A DNA stretch of 64,000 nucleotides from Pseudomonadales bacterium (GCA_020062665.1 JAGUVW010000016.1:1-64000), one strand, 5' to 3'. Positions 34,059 through 43,820 are shown, numbered from the stretch's first letter. A program made the numbers and translations. Notes: a model not told the origin generated them from the sequence alone.

Positions 34059-35363
34059 TTACTGACTCAACGCCTCCACCCGAATCCGGGTGATGTCATT
34101 CACCAGCACATCCAGCTTGCGGATCTTGTCCAGGGCGGCGTTCATTTTCTTTTCCTGTACCTTACGGGTGAGCATGATCAGCGGCACCGGCGCGGTTTCA
34201 TCGGCCTGATCCTTCTGGATGATGGCCTCGATATTGATGGCGCCCTCGCTCAGCACACTGGCGATCTTGGCCAGCACGCCCGGATGATCCTTCACATCCA
34301 TCCGCAGGTAATAGGCGGTTTCCACTTCCTCGATCGGCAGAATCGGCAGATCACTCAGGCTGTCGGCCTGGAATGCCAGATGGGGAACACGGTTGGTGGG
34401 ATCGGTGGTGAGCACGCGGGCCACGTCGATCACATCAGCCACCACGGCAGATGCCGTCGGCTCGGAACCGGCACCACGGCCGGAATAGAAGGTGGGGCCC
34501 ACCGCATCACTCATCACCATCACGGCGTTCATCACCCCGTGCACATTGGCAATCAGGCGGGCTTCGGGAATCAGGGTCGGATGCACCCGCAGCTCAACGC
34601 CATTGGCAGTGCGACGGGCCACACCCAGGTGCTTGACGCGGTAACCCAGCTCTTCGGCATAGGCCACATCGTCGCGGCCGATCTTGGTAATGCCCTCGGT
34701 GAAGGCTTTTTCAAACTGCAGGGGAATGCCGAACGCGATGGACGCCAAGATCGTCAGCTTGTGGGCAGCGTCGATACCCTCCACGTCGAAGGTCGGGTCC
34801 GCTTCGGCATAACCCAAAGCCTGGGCTTCTTTCAACACGTCGTTGAAGTCACGGCCCTTGTCGCGCATTTCGGTGAGGATGAAGTTGCCGGTGCCGTTGA
34901 TGATGCCGGCTACCCAGGCGATGCGGTTGGCGGCCAGACCTTCACGGATGGCCTTGATAATGGGGATACCGCCGGCGACGGCAGCTTCGAACGCCACATT
35001 CACGCCCTTCTTCTGGGCGGCGGCAAACACCTCGTTGCCATACTGGGCGATCAGGGCCTTGTTGGCGGTGACCACGTGCTTGCCGTTCTCGATGGCTTTC
35101 ATGACGAGGTCGCGGGCAACCGTAGTGCCGCCGATCAGTTCGACGACGATATCCACTTCGGGATCGTTCACCACGGCGAAGATGTCGCGGGAAACCTTGG
35201 CACCGGGCGTCGCAAAGCCGTTGTCGCGGCGGGCGCCCACGTGGGTAACGACGATTTCACGGCCGGCGCGACGGGCGATGTCTTCCCGGTTGCGATTCAG
35301 TACATTGAACGTACCCGTGCCAACAGTACCCAGCCCCACGATTCCAACATTCACCGGTTTCAA
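34059..35363 (-). CDS. hom: homoserine dehydrogenase
   Basis: Reduces aspartate semialdehyde to homoserine with NAD(P)H, feeding threonine, methionine and isoleucine synthesis. 434 residues: NAD-binding VGIVGLGTVGTGTFNVL at the N-terminus, catalytic core with VAGIINGTGNFILTEM and EADPTFDVEGIDAAHKL (Lys of the active site), and a C-terminal ACT domain (about 350-434; YYLRMDVKDHPGVLAKIASVL) for feedback control by threonine. I favour a TTG start at 35363 (giving MKPVNVG), after GAGGTGAG, over the GTG at 35372. The -10-like TATAAT at 35446-35441 is the likely promoter. Confidence 0.97.
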   Translation of the reverse strand: MKPVNVGIVGLGTVGTGTFNVLNRNREDIARRAGREIVVTHVGARRDNGFATPGAKVSRDIFAVVNDPEVDIVVELIGGTTVARDLVMKAIENGKHVVTANKALIAQYGNEVFAAAQKKGVNVAFEAAVAGGIPIIKAIREGLAANRIAWVAGIINGTGNFILTEMRDKGRDFNDVLKEAQALGYAEADPTFDVEGIDAAHKLTILASIAFGIPLQFEKAFTEGITKIGRDDVAYAEELGYRVKHLGVARRTANGVELRVHPTLIPEARLIANVHGVMNAVMVMSDAVGPTFYSGRGAGSEPTASAVVADVIDVARVLTTDPTNRVPHLAFQADSLSDLPILPIEEVETAYYLRMDVKDHPGVLAKIASVLSEGAINIEAIIQKDQADETAPVPLIMLTRKVQEKKMNAALDKIRKLDVLVNDITRIRVEALSQ

Positions 35364-35440
35364 GCAACTCACCTCATTGTTATTGTGCGATCTCGGGTGC
35401 CAGGGGTTTCGCCCGCCTGGCCCGGCGCAAAAGCGCGCCC

Positions 35441-35446
35441 ATTATA
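35441..35446 (-). promoter_or_regulatory. hom: probable -10 box of hom
   Basis: Minus-strand TATAAT, about 80 bases before the hom start. No good -35 hexamer at 16-18 bases, so activator dependence or a weak promoter is possible. The rest of the 35364-35659 gap holds two GC-rich hairpins (35520-35537; TGCCGGC/GCCGGCA at 35599-35617, the latter a possible dsbC terminator) and no gene. I found no Thr/Ile-rich leader peptide. Confidence 0.45.
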
Positions 35447-35659
35447 GCGACCTTGACCGGGAAAAGCCGCCATCAACCCGATTTAAGCGGTGAGCGGAAG
35501 GGGGTTAGCCTAAACAGAAGGCCCGGTCCGGGGCCGAAAAGAACCGGAACGATACTGAGCCGGGTGAAAATCGTCAATCGCCTGGCCTGAAACGACGATG
35601 CCGGCACAAGGCCGGCACCATCAAACAAACATAAATAGTCAGGCAGTCAGAAGGGCACG

Positions 35660-36412
35660 TTACTGGATGCCCATCTGCGCGGCCAGCTGGGCAGCGGGTA
35701 CATAGCCCCCCACCTGGCGGCCATCCTTGAGGAACACGGCCGGTGTACCCTGCACGCCCATTTTGAAGCCCAGATTGATCTGATCCTGGATCACGTGCTG
35801 GTCGCAGGTCTTGCCGGCGGGGGCTGTCACGTCTTCATTGGTGAGTTTGGCCTTGGTCATGGCAGCCATCCGATCGTTGGAGCACCAGATATTGGTCATG
35901 GTCTGACCGCTGGGGGATGCCACACCGCTGCGGGGCCAGGCGGCATATTTCACCGTGATGCCCATATTGTTCATTTCTTCCACTTCGGTGTGCAGCTTGC
36001 GGCAGTAGCCACAGGTGGGATCGGTGAACACCAGCACCTGGCCTTTCTCGCTTCCCTTGGCCTTGAACACCACCAGATCCTTGTCCTTGAGATCCTTCAT
36101 CGCTGCCAGGCGCTGCTGGCCCCGGCGCTGTTCGGTCAGGTTGATGACTCCACCACCGGGCTGCACCTGATGCAGGTCACCCGAAACCAGATAGCTGCCA
36201 TCCGGCGACACCAGCAGCAGGTCGCCGGTGGTGGATTCCAGCTGGTACAGGCCCTTCACCGGCGTAGCCTCGATGCTTTGCACTTGCAGGCTGGGAATGC
36301 TGGCTTTCAGCTTCTGGACAATGGCTTGTTTTTCAGGGACTTCGGCAGCAATCAGACCGGCGCTCAGCAACAGGCAGGATGCCAGCGCAGTCAGGGTACG
36401 GAAACGGAACAT
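35660..36412 (-). CDS. dsbC: thiol:disulfide isomerase DsbC
   Basis: Periplasmic disulfide isomerase. The 250-residue precursor has a signal peptide (cleavage near LIAAEV), an N-terminal dimerisation domain (about 22-85) and a thioredoxin-like domain with VFTDPTCGYCRKLH (active CGYC about 121-124). A second Cys pair (IWCSND and GKTCDQ) matches the structural disulfide of DsbC. It ends with GVQGTPAVFLKDGRQVGGYVP, including the cis-Pro segment. It lies 87 bases downstream of xerD, in the conserved xerD-dsbC-hom order. Confidence 0.96.
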   Translation of the reverse strand: MFRFRTLTALASCLLLSAGLIAAEVPEKQAIVQKLKASIPSLQVQSIEATPVKGLYQLESTTGDLLLVSPDGSYLVSGDLHQVQPGGGVINLTEQRRGQQRLAAMKDLKDKDLVVFKAKGSEKGQVLVFTDPTCGYCRKLHTEVEEMNNMGITVKYAAWPRSGVASPSGQTMTNIWCSNDRMAAMTKAKLTNEDVTAPAGKTCDQHVIQDQINLGFKMGVQGTPAVFLKDGRQVGGYVPAAQLAAQMGIQ

Positions 36413-36499
36413 GGAAAGCTCTCTGGATGGAAGTGGTTCACTATTAGACCGGGTTTGAAAGGCAAGTTCCAGTACGGACTTGGCATTCGGTGCCCCTCC

Positions 36500-37396
36500 C
36501 TACCCCCTCGGATGATGCTGTTTGTGCAGCTCCTGCAGGCGGTGGCGGGCCACATGAGTATAGATCTGAGTGGTGGATAAGTCGCTGTGTCCCAGCAACA
36601 GCTGCACCACGCGCAGATCGGCGCCATGATTCAGCAGATGTGTGGCAAATGCATGACGCAGGGTGTGGGGCGAGACCTTGGCGGAAATGCCCGCCACCCG
36701 CACATGATGCTTGATGCGGTGCCAGAAGGTCTGGCGCGTCATCTGCTCGCCCCGGTTGCTGGGGAACAGAATCGGGTCGTCGGGGCTTTTCAGCAGCAGG
36801 GGGCGGGCTTCCTTCACATAACGCTGAATCCAGTTCATGGCCTCCTCCCCCATGGGCACCAGCCGCTCCTTGCTGCCCTTGCCCAGCATCCGCACCACCC
36901 CCTGACGCAGGTTGATGTCATGGGTGGTCACCCCCACCAGCTCCGACACCCGTAGCCCACAGGCATACAGCAGTTCCAGCATGGCACGGTCGCGCAGGCC
37001 CAGGGGGTCGTCGATGTCCGGCGCTGCCAGAAGGCGTTCCACGTCGCTTTCGCTCAGCGACTTGGGCAGAGGCTTGCCCAGTTTGGGCAGTTCGATGCGG
37101 ACGGAAGGATCAACGTTGATACGGTTTTCCCGCAGCAGGTACTGGAACAGTCCCCGCACGGCAGACAGGAAACGGGCGGTGGAACGGGCATTGAATTTCT
37201 GCTCGAAACGCCAGGACAGGTAGGCATTCAGGTCGGCATCGGAGCAGGCCAGCAATGCCACCTGGCGCGGCGCCAGCCAGTTGGTCAGTGCCGTCAGATC
37301 CCGGCGGTAGGATTCCAGCGTGTTGGTACTGAGGCCCTTTTCCAGCCAGCAGGCGTCCAGATACTGGTTGATGAGGGCTTCGCAAGCGGCCTGCAT
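36500..37396 (-). CDS. xerD: site-specific tyrosine recombinase XerD
   Basis: Resolves chromosome dimers at dif together with XerC. From the ATG at 37396 (AGGGG five bases upstream) the protein has 298 residues, the E. coli length; the frame stays open to 37477 over the divergent promoter region. N-terminal SAM-like domain (about 5-90), catalytic domain with Arg in YACGLRVSELVG, HTLRHAFATHLLNHGADLRVVQ (His-x2-Arg), LLGHSDLSTTQIYTH (His and nucleophile Tyr). All catalytic residues are present. Confidence 0.97.
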   Translation of the reverse strand: MQAACEALINQYLDACWLEKGLSTNTLESYRRDLTALTNWLAPRQVALLACSDADLNAYLSWRFEQKFNARSTARFLSAVRGLFQYLLRENRINVDPSVRIELPKLGKPLPKSLSESDVERLLAAPDIDDPLGLRDRAMLELLYACGLRVSELVGVTTHDINLRQGVVRMLGKGSKERLVPMGEEAMNWIQRYVKEARPLLLKSPDDPILFPSNRGEQMTRQTFWHRIKHHVRVAGISAKVSPHTLRHAFATHLLNHGADLRVVQLLLGHSDLSTTQIYTHVARHRLQELHKQHHPRG

Positions 37397-37432
37397 GATT
37401 CCCCTGTGGCGCGATGGACGGGATGATGTGGT

Positions 37433-37438
37433 TATAAT
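37433..37438 (+). promoter_or_regulatory. candidate -10 box of the acyltransferase gene
   Basis: A perfect TATAAT 38 bases before the ATG at 37476, in the 79-base gap shared with divergent xerD. No convincing -35 element. Confidence 0.4.
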
Positions 37439-37475
37439 CGGCGCTAACGCCTGCCATAACAATAATTTGAATCCC

Positions 37476-38585
37476 ATGAAATCCCAAACCCAGCAGTTGC
37501 CCGGCCTGCATATCTATCGCGCCGTGGCGGTGATCCTGATGATCCTGGCCCACGCCGCCCGCACCCAGACCAATATGTCCAGCCTGCACGCCAACCCGGC
37601 CACCGCCGGCCCCTTCGACTGGCCGTTTGTGGCGGCACTGATCATCGAACCCATCATCTCGGCCCTGTTCCTGTTTATTGCCGGTTTCAGCCTGGTGCTG
37701 TCGCGCCAGCATTCACGGGAATCATCCGCACAGTGGCTGCAACGGCTGGGGCGGCGCATGGGCACGCTGTATGGCATCTCAGTGCTGTTCGCGCTGGCGG
37801 ATCAGGGGGTGCAGTGGCCGGGTGTGCTGGTGTCGTCGGGCGTGCTGGGGATCATTGCGGTGGGCGTGTTCAGTGCGGGGGCCATGTTGGTGAGTCCGCG
37901 TCCGTGGCATCTGCTGGCGGTGACCACGGTGCTGGGCACGGGGGTGACCTGGTTTCTGGATGAAAACCGGCTGAGCGTGATCGGCCTGAACGCCGGCGCC
38001 GGTGGCATGTTGCCGCTGGTGACATTGGCGTGGCTGGGAGCGCTCACCGGCCTGATTCACCAACGCTGGCAGATGAATGGCCTGGGCGTGCTGCTGGGTG
38101 TGACGCTGCCGCTGGCGCTGCTGGTCCTGCTGGCAGACGCCCCCTGGGTGACCCATCCCACCAGCGCAATCCTGCTCTATCCGGGCGACCGCCTGCAGTC
38201 CGTACTGTATTCCCTGCAGGATCTGCTGGGCCTGTACGACGGCACCGCGCGCCAGGCCCTGGTGAAATACTGGAATCACGGCTGGATTTTTTCCCTGCGG
38301 GTGATGCCGCTGCTGGTGCTGGGCCTGATGCTGTTTCTGACAGTGATTCCTGTGGCGCGGCATCCGGTGCTGGCGTTTCTGGAATGGATGGGCAAGCAGG
38401 CGCTGAATCTGTACATCCTGCATCTGGTGCTGCTGGCGTTGCTGGTGGTGGCCGGCGTCAATCCGGTCTATGGCTGGCAGACCTTGCTGATGGTGCTGAC
38501 CATTGTGGCACTGGCGCCGTTCATGTTGCGGTGGGTATCGTTCGTGCCGCTGCGGATTGGGCGCACGGCGTCGGGCGCGCGTTGA
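37476..38585 (+). CDS. multi-pass membrane acyltransferase-like protein
   Basis: A 369-residue inner-membrane protein with about ten hydrophobic segments. The first carries LHIYRAVAVILMILAHAAR, the Arg and His pattern of acyltransferase-3 and DUF1624/HGSNAT-type transferases, and LFIAGFSLVLSRQ follows. Such proteins move acyl groups from carriers across the membrane to sugars or other acceptors; the acceptor here is unknown. The start is the ATG at 37476 (MKSQTQQLPG); the frame is open from 37320 but would run through the start of xerD. The ribosome site is poor. A large hairpin follows. Confidence 0.75.
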   Translation: MKSQTQQLPGLHIYRAVAVILMILAHAARTQTNMSSLHANPATAGPFDWPFVAALIIEPIISALFLFIAGFSLVLSRQHSRESSAQWLQRLGRRMGTLYGISVLFALADQGVQWPGVLVSSGVLGIIAVGVFSAGAMLVSPRPWHLLAVTTVLGTGVTWFLDENRLSVIGLNAGAGGMLPLVTLAWLGALTGLIHQRWQMNGLGVLLGVTLPLALLVLLADAPWVTHPTSAILLYPGDRLQSVLYSLQDLLGLYDGTARQALVKYWNHGWIFSLRVMPLLVLGLMLFLTVIPVARHPVLAFLEWMGKQALNLYILHLVLLALLVVAGVNPVYGWQTLLMVLTIVALAPFMLRWVSFVPLRIGRTASGAR

Positions 38586-38626
38586 GATGGGCAGGGTTTG
38601 AGCTGGATTACCCGCTTAGGGTGGCC

Positions 38627-38695
38627 CCTGTCGGGTATCCGGCTGCAGCTGGCAAGGGTCGATGGTCTTGACGCTGAAGCCGGATACCCGGCAGG
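38627..38695. repeat. long imperfect hairpin between convergent genes
   Basis: CCTG-t-CGGGTATCCGGCT-g-CAGC (from 38627) pairs with GCTG-a-AGCCGGATACCCG-g-CAGG: 21 paired bases with two mismatches around a loop of about 22 bases. No T-run. It resembles the long arms of the Y-fold repeats, but the TCCC-loop core is missing, so I do not count it as a copy. A bidirectional terminator or a decayed element are both possible. Confidence 0.7.
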
Positions 38696-38705
38696 AAACC
38701 AGGGG

Positions 38706-38819
38706 CTAATCGGTCTGAACAGGCTGAGCCTGAAAGGGCAGCGTGACGGTGAACAGCAGCGCCCGCAGCAGGAACAAGGTTGCAATCGAAACCACAAATA
38801 CCCATTTGAGAATCAGCAT
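38706..38819 (-). CDS. 37-residue predicted membrane peptide
   Basis: A short frame from ATG 38819 to TAG 38706 with a good ribosome site (GAGG seven bases before the ATG). The peptide is one hydrophobic helix flanked by Lys and Arg (MLILKWVFVVSIATLFLLRA and a short tail ending QPVQTD), the usual look of small single-span proteins that modulate larger membrane complexes. The neighbouring acyltransferase is convergent, the diguanylate cyclase divergent. No homology is claimed; the case rests on the ribosome site and composition. Confidence 0.5.
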   Translation of the reverse strand: MLILKWVFVVSIATLFLLRALLFTVTLPFQAQPVQTD

Positions 38820-39038
38820 ATTGCACCTCTCTTCTTCTTATTGTGATTTCATCTTACGCCAGTCCCCAAAGGCCTCAAGTGGTTGTCACAGGAACCCTCA
38901 CAAGCATTACAAAATAACCTTCCGCCACGCCCACCGTTACGCGCCTTCACAGCGCTTTACAGAGTTCCTACACATTCCACCCGTTGGTCTACACTGAAAT
39001 TTGATTAACCGGCTGATTTCAACGGGAAAGCAGATCTC
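38820..39038. other. divergent intergenic region before the diguanylate cyclase gene
   Basis: Together with the hairpin and small frame this completes the 453-base gap 38586-39038. AT-richer sequence with a spaced inverted repeat TGAAAT (38995-39000) / ATTTCA (39016-39021) near the ATG at 39039. No clear promoter hexamers. Confidence 0.4.
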
Positions 39039-40865
39039 ATGCGACTGATAATGCTAACAATGGTGTTGGTGTGCTGTATCGCCAGGGCTGACACGTTTGC
39101 GGTGGAAGAAAAGCAAACCAAGGATCCCCTCTATCACTATCTGGAATACCTGGAAGACCCGCAGCACAGCCTCACCATCGACGAGGTGATGGACTTTCCC
39201 GCCGAACGCTGGACACCCAACGAGGCCCAGATCTTCAACAAGGGCTACAGCAACTCCACCTGGTGGCTGAAGATCCAGCTGTCCAACGCAAGCGGCCACA
39301 AGCTGAACCGGTTTGTGGAAATCAGTTACCCGGTGCTGGACTATATCGACGCCTATGTCACCAACGGCACCATCAAGCAAAGCTACAAACTCGGCGACAA
39401 ATATCCCTTTCACCAGCGCCCGGTGGATCACCGAAATTTTCTGATTCCGCTGGAATGGATGACCGACGAATCCCTCACCATCTATCTGGCCGTGCGCAGC
39501 AGCAGTTCGATCCAGGTGCCGATCATGCTGTGGGAACAGCATGCGTTCTATAACGTGGATCAAACCCGCACGCTCGTTCATGGCGTGTACTACGGCATCA
39601 TGTTCGTGATGATCATGTACAACCTGTTTGTGTATCTGGCGGTGGGTGATCGCAATTATCTTTTCTACGTGATGTTCGTGCTGTGCATGCCGCTGTTTCT
39701 GGCCAGCCTCACCGGTTTTTCCTTCCAGTATCTGTGGCCCAATTACACGACATGGAATGATCAGGCGATATTGGTGGCGCTATCGGGCGTGGTGTTCTTC
39801 GGCGCCCTGTTCACCTATCGCTTTCTGGATCTGCGCAAGCGACATCCGGCGTATGGTTGGATGGCCACTGTTTTAACCGTCGGCGCCCTGCTGATCATCG
39901 GCGCAACGTTCTATCTCAGTTACCGCGTGATGATTCACATCCTGATTCCGTTTGCCTCACTGGCCTGCATCTATGCGTTCGTCAGCGGCGTGCTGCAATG
40001 GCTCAGCGGCAATCTGGCCGCACGCTATTACACCGTGGCCTGGACAGCACTGCTCGGTGGTGGTGTGATTCTGGCACTGAACAAATTCCACATCATCCCC
40101 AAAAACACCTTTACCGAATACGCCACGCAGATCGGGTCGGCGCTGGAGGTAATCCTGCTGTCATTCGCCCTCGCGGAACGCATCAACCAGGAACGGCGCA
40201 TGCGCTTCGATGCCCAGCAGGACATGCTCACCACCGAACGGGAACTGCGTCAGGCCCGCGAAGAAGCCTTGACGATCCAGAAGCAGGCCACTGAGTCGCT
40301 GGAAGTGCGCGTGAAGGAGCGCACCAAGGAACTGGAAGAACTCAATCACAAGCTGGAAGAATTGAGCGCCACCGATCAGCTCACCGGCCTGAAGAATCGC
40401 CGCTATCTGGATCAGACCCTGGCGGAAGAATTTGCCCGCTGCTGCCGCTACGGCCACACCCTGGCGCTGCTGCTGATGGACATCGATCACTTCAAGTCCT
40501 TCAACGACACCTACGGCCATTTGATTGGCGATGAGTGCCTGAAGGATGTGGCTCACTGCGTGCGCAAAGGGTTACGCTGGCCATCGGATCGCGCAGCCCG
40601 CTTTGGTGGTGAGGAGTTCTGCGTGATACTGCCGGAAACCGACAAGGAAGGCGCCCTCACCGTGGCAGAGCGCATTCGCAAAAATGTGGAAAACCTGAAT
40701 TTCATGGTGAACGACAAGAAGGTGCCCGTGACCATCAGCATCGGTGTTGCGGTGCTGGTGCCCACCACCAATCTGGCGGTGGAGTACATTCTGGAGTCCG
40801 CCGACAACGCGCTCTATGAATCGAAAGAAGCGGGCCGCAACCGGGTGACCCTGCACGCAGCCTGA
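39039..40865 (+). CDS. 7TMR-DISM diguanylate cyclase
   Basis: Makes cyclic di-GMP in response to an extracytoplasmic signal. The 608-residue protein has a signal peptide, a periplasmic carbohydrate-binding-like 7TMR-DISMED2 domain (about 25-160; FNKGYSNSTWWLKIQLSN), seven membrane segments (about 175-385), a coiled coil (about 395-445) and a GGDEF domain (about 448-605). The active site reads ARFGGEEFCVILPE, a functional GGEEF variant. The inhibitory I-site is not canonical: upstream is RWPSDRAARF, so the Arg is one residue out of RxxD register. It is convergent with the chemoreceptor gene across a shared terminator. Confidence 0.92.
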   Translation: MRLIMLTMVLVCCIARADTFAVEEKQTKDPLYHYLEYLEDPQHSLTIDEVMDFPAERWTPNEAQIFNKGYSNSTWWLKIQLSNASGHKLNRFVEISYPVLDYIDAYVTNGTIKQSYKLGDKYPFHQRPVDHRNFLIPLEWMTDESLTIYLAVRSSSSIQVPIMLWEQHAFYNVDQTRTLVHGVYYGIMFVMIMYNLFVYLAVGDRNYLFYVMFVLCMPLFLASLTGFSFQYLWPNYTTWNDQAILVALSGVVFFGALFTYRFLDLRKRHPAYGWMATVLTVGALLIIGATFYLSYRVMIHILIPFASLACIYAFVSGVLQWLSGNLAARYYTVAWTALLGGGVILALNKFHIIPKNTFTEYATQIGSALEVILLSFALAERINQERRMRFDAQQDMLTTERELRQAREEALTIQKQATESLEVRVKERTKELEELNHKLEELSATDQLTGLKNRRYLDQTLAEEFARCCRYGHTLALLLMDIDHFKSFNDTYGHLIGDECLKDVAHCVRKGLRWPSDRAARFGGEEFCVILPETDKEGALTVAERIRKNVENLNFMVNDKKVPVTISIGVAVLVPTTNLAVEYILESADNALYESKEAGRNRVTLHAA

Positions 40866-40914
40866 TCCGTCGCGCACTTCATTACATCAACATCCTGTCG
40901 CACAGAACAAGAAA

Positions 40915-40952
40915 AAGGGCGCTGTCCGTTACGGGTAGCGCCCTTGCTGTTT
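40915..40952. terminator. terminator between convergent genes
   Basis: AAGGGCGCT (40915-40923) and AGCGCCCTT (40937-40945), then GCTGTTTTT. On the other strand the stem is followed by TTTTTC, so it can serve both the cyclase and chemoreceptor genes. Confidence 0.85.
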
Positions 40953-40969
40953 TTGCACCGCCTCTGAAA

Positions 40970-43714
40970 TCAGAACTCTTCCCACTCATCAGCGGCAGGC
41001 CGTGCCTTGCGCGGCTGCGGTGAACGCACCGGCGCTTTCACTGCGCCAGCACGACGTGCGGCAGGAGCCGCCATGCGTGCAGTTTCATGACGCTGGGCAG
41101 CGCCCTCTGTCAACTGGAAGAACGCAATCTGCTCGCCCAAACGACGCGCCTGTTCCGCCATGGTTTCGCTGGCCGCCGAGGCTTCTTCCACCAGCGCGGC
41201 ATTCTGCTGCGTCATCTCGTCCATCTGGCTTACCGCAACGTTCACTTGCTCGATACCGGAGGTCTGCTCCTGTGCCGACTGCGCCAGATCCGAGATCAGC
41301 ACGCTGACATCATTCACCGAGCTGATGATATCGTTGAGCATGCGGCCGGATTCCTGCACCAGCGCGGTACCGTCTTCCACCCGTTCCACACTTTCGCTGA
41401 TCAGCGACTTGATTTCCCGTGCGGCGTTGGCGGAACGTTGCGCCAGACTGCGCACTTCGCCCGCCACCACGGCAAAGCCACGACCCTGCTCACCTGCACG
41501 CGCCGCCTCGACTGCGGCATTGAGCGCGAGCAGATTGGTCTGGAATGCGATCTCGTCGATTACCCCGATGATGTCGGCGATTTTCTTGCTGCTGCTGTTG
41601 ATGGCGTTGATGGCTTCCACCGCCTGCTGCGCCACTTCGCCACTGCGAGTGGCATTCTGCTTGGCCACAGCAGTCAGCTGTTCAACGCGCTGGGCATTTT
41701 CGGCACTCTGACGCACGGCGCTGGTCATTTCTTCCATGCTGGAGGCGGTTTCCTCCAGCGAGGATGCCTGCTCTTCCGTGCGCTGGCTCAGGTCAGCATT
41801 GCCCTGGGCAATTTCATCGGCGCCGTGCAACACCGACGTGGAAGCATTGCGGATTTCGGTCACGATACTGACCAGGCGATCAACCGTATCATTCACGTTA
41901 TCGCGCAGGCGGCCAAACTCACCCTGGTATTCCTTGGTCACCTTGTGGCGCAGATCACCCTGGGAAAGTTTTTCCATGATGGCAACCATTTCACCGATCA
42001 CATCCTCGCAGATGTCCAGCAACTGGTTGATGCCCTGACTCATGGCCAGGAAGAAACCGCTGCGCCCCTGGACGGTGGCACGGGACGACAGATTGCCAAT
42101 CGCCGCCGCGCGAATCATGTGATCCAGCTCTTTTTCGATCGCCACTTCTTCGGTGCGATCCTTCCATTCCACCACGGTGCCGATGGAATCGCCCTTGCTG
42201 TCGGTCACCGGGCTGGCGTAAACGTTCAGCGTTCTGCCGCCCAACACAAAGGTGGAATCCACTGGCTGCTTCAGGTTCTTCAGCAGATTGCGCTGATGGG
42301 CCGGATTCTTGTGATAGATATCGATGTTCGCACCCATCAGCTTGTCGACGTTGAACTGGGGCAACTCCCGCTGCAGATCCTTTTCCGCGTTGCGCATCAT
42401 TTTCATGACGGCGTGATTGGTGTAGACGATATTCAGATCGTTATCCGCCACCATTACGTTGGCCGACACCGAATCCAGCGCCTGACGGATGCGGGCATTT
42501 TCATTGGCAATGCGCCGTTCTTCGTCGATGCGCGCCTGCTCGATGCGCTGCAGGTCGGCGGCCTTGCGCAACTCATCGGTGCGATCCAGCCACTCGATCA
42601 CCGTGCCCAGGCGTCTCTTGTCGGCGCTGAACACCGGCGTGGCCGTGATGACAATCGTGCGCCCACCCACCACCACTTCCTGCCGATGAGTGGAAGTGGC
42701 AGCATCCAGAATCCGCCGCTGATGACGGGGATCGCGATGGAAGATATCCATGTTGCAGCCCATCAGCTTGTCGGCATTGAACTGGGGCAGCGCGGTTTTC
42801 AGATCCGCTTCGGCATTCTTCATCATCTTGTCGAGCGACGCATTCATGTAGATGATGTTGTAATCCTGGTCGGCCAGCATCACATTGGTATCACACACGT
42901 CCAGCGCGTTCTTGATCCGCAGCGCTTCGTTGGCCACCAGCCGGGTGTTTTCCAGCTCAAAATTCAGTTTGATCTTCATGCACTGCATGCCCTGCAGCAC
43001 GCGGCCCGGCTCATCGTTGCGGTGAATATCCAGAACGGCATCAAAGTTGCCGCTGCTGATCTTGTTCAGCACACTGGCCGCCTGCGCCATGGGTGCCACC
43101 ACCACCTGTTTCATGAAGTGGAACAGCGCGCCAAACAGAATGAGCAGGCTGACAATATAGGGCCAGGGCAGCGCCTGACCCGACACCGCGTAATCACCCA
43201 GCAGCACCAGCACGAACACGCCCAGCAGCGCCGCCAGTTTGCTATTCAGCGACAGATTCAGCAGTTTGCGTTCCATCCGCGCCGCCAGCGGTGGCTGCAC
43301 GTTTTCACCGGCGTTCAGTCTTGCGTAAAGCGCTTCCGCATCACGAATCTGTTGGTCGCTCACACGGCTGCGCACCGACATGAATTCCACGATTTCGCCA
43401 TTGGCCCAGATCGGCGTCACATTGGCTTCCACCCAGTAGTGATCGCCATTCTTGCAACGGTTTTTCACCATGCCGCGCCAGGGCTTGCCGGCGCGCACCG
43501 TGTCCCACAGATCTTTGAACGCGGCCTGGGGCATGTCGGGGTGACGGATGATGTTGTGGGCCTGGCCGATCAGCTCCGGCTCGGTAAAGCCGCTGATCTC
43601 GATGAAGTCCCGGTTGATATAGGTGATGACACCCTTGGGGTTGGTTTTGGAGACGATGGTCTGCCCGGGGGCGAGTTTGATCTCGTTCTGGGTCACTGGC
43701 ATGTTGACGCGCAT
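40970..43714 (-). CDS. Aer-like methyl-accepting chemotaxis protein with three PAS domains
   Basis: A 914-residue energy-taxis type receptor. The N-terminal PAS (about 15-115) has [17 protein letters not shown] and [20 protein letters not shown], the Aer FAD-PAS pattern. Two close membrane segments (about 155-205) with almost no periplasmic loop imply internal sensing. Then come two tandem PAS domains that are duplicates of each other ([20 protein letters not shown] and [20 protein letters not shown]), a HAMP-like region and the signalling domain with [20 protein letters not shown]. The C-terminus EWEEF is a WxxF pentapeptide of the kind that tethers CheR/CheB. No che genes are nearby, so it works with a remote pathway. 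Confidence 0.93.
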   Translation of the reverse strand: MRVNMPVTQNEIKLAPGQTIVSKTNPKGVITYINRDFIEISGFTEPELIGQAHNIIRHPDMPQAAFKDLWDTVRAGKPWRGMVKNRCKNGDHYWVEANVTPIWANGEIVEFMSVRSRVSDQQIRDAEALYARLNAGENVQPPLAARMERKLLNLSLNSKLAALLGVFVLVLLGDYAVSGQALPWPYIVSLLILFGALFHFMKQVVVAPMAQAASVLNKISSGNFDAVLDIHRNDEPGRVLQGMQCMKIKLNFELENTRLVANEALRIKNALDVCDTNVMLADQDYNIIYMNASLDKMMKNAEADLKTALPQFNADKLMGCNMDIFHRDPRHQRRILDAATSTHRQEVVVGGRTIVITATPVFSADKRRLGTVIEWLDRTDELRKAADLQRIEQARIDEERRIANENARIRQALDSVSANVMVADNDLNIVYTNHAVMKMMRNAEKDLQRELPQFNVDKLMGANIDIYHKNPAHQRNLLKNLKQPVDSTFVLGGRTLNVYASPVTDSKGDSIGTVVEWKDRTEEVAIEKELDHMIRAAAIGNLSSRATVQGRSGFFLAMSQGINQLLDICEDVIGEMVAIMEKLSQGDLRHKVTKEYQGEFGRLRDNVNDTVDRLVSIVTEIRNASTSVLHGADEIAQGNADLSQRTEEQASSLEETASSMEEMTSAVRQSAENAQRVEQLTAVAKQNATRSGEVAQQAVEAINAINSSSKKIADIIGVIDEIAFQTNLLALNAAVEAARAGEQGRGFAVVAGEVRSLAQRSANAAREIKSLISESVERVEDGTALVQESGRMLNDIISSVNDVSVLISDLAQSAQEQTSGIEQVNVAVSQMDEMTQQNAALVEEASAASETMAEQARRLGEQIAFFQLTEGAAQRHETARMAAPAARRAGAVKAPVRSPQPRKARPAADEWEEF

Positions 43715-43820
43715 GAGGGCCTGTCCTTTCCTGACGAAGACAAATGGATGCTCAGACCTTCAGTCTAGGAAAGGATTGGGGCTTTCGCTCAGTAACGGTG
43801 TGGTTTTTGTCCAGCGTCAA

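Noticed and set aside
35364-35659. Threonine attenuator leader peptide before hom
   Set aside because: GC-rich hairpins are present, but I found no short frame rich in Thr or Ile codons and no T-run after the hairpins.
36500-37396. Integron or phage integrase
   Set aside because: Length, context (xerD-dsbC-hom) and sequence fit housekeeping XerD.
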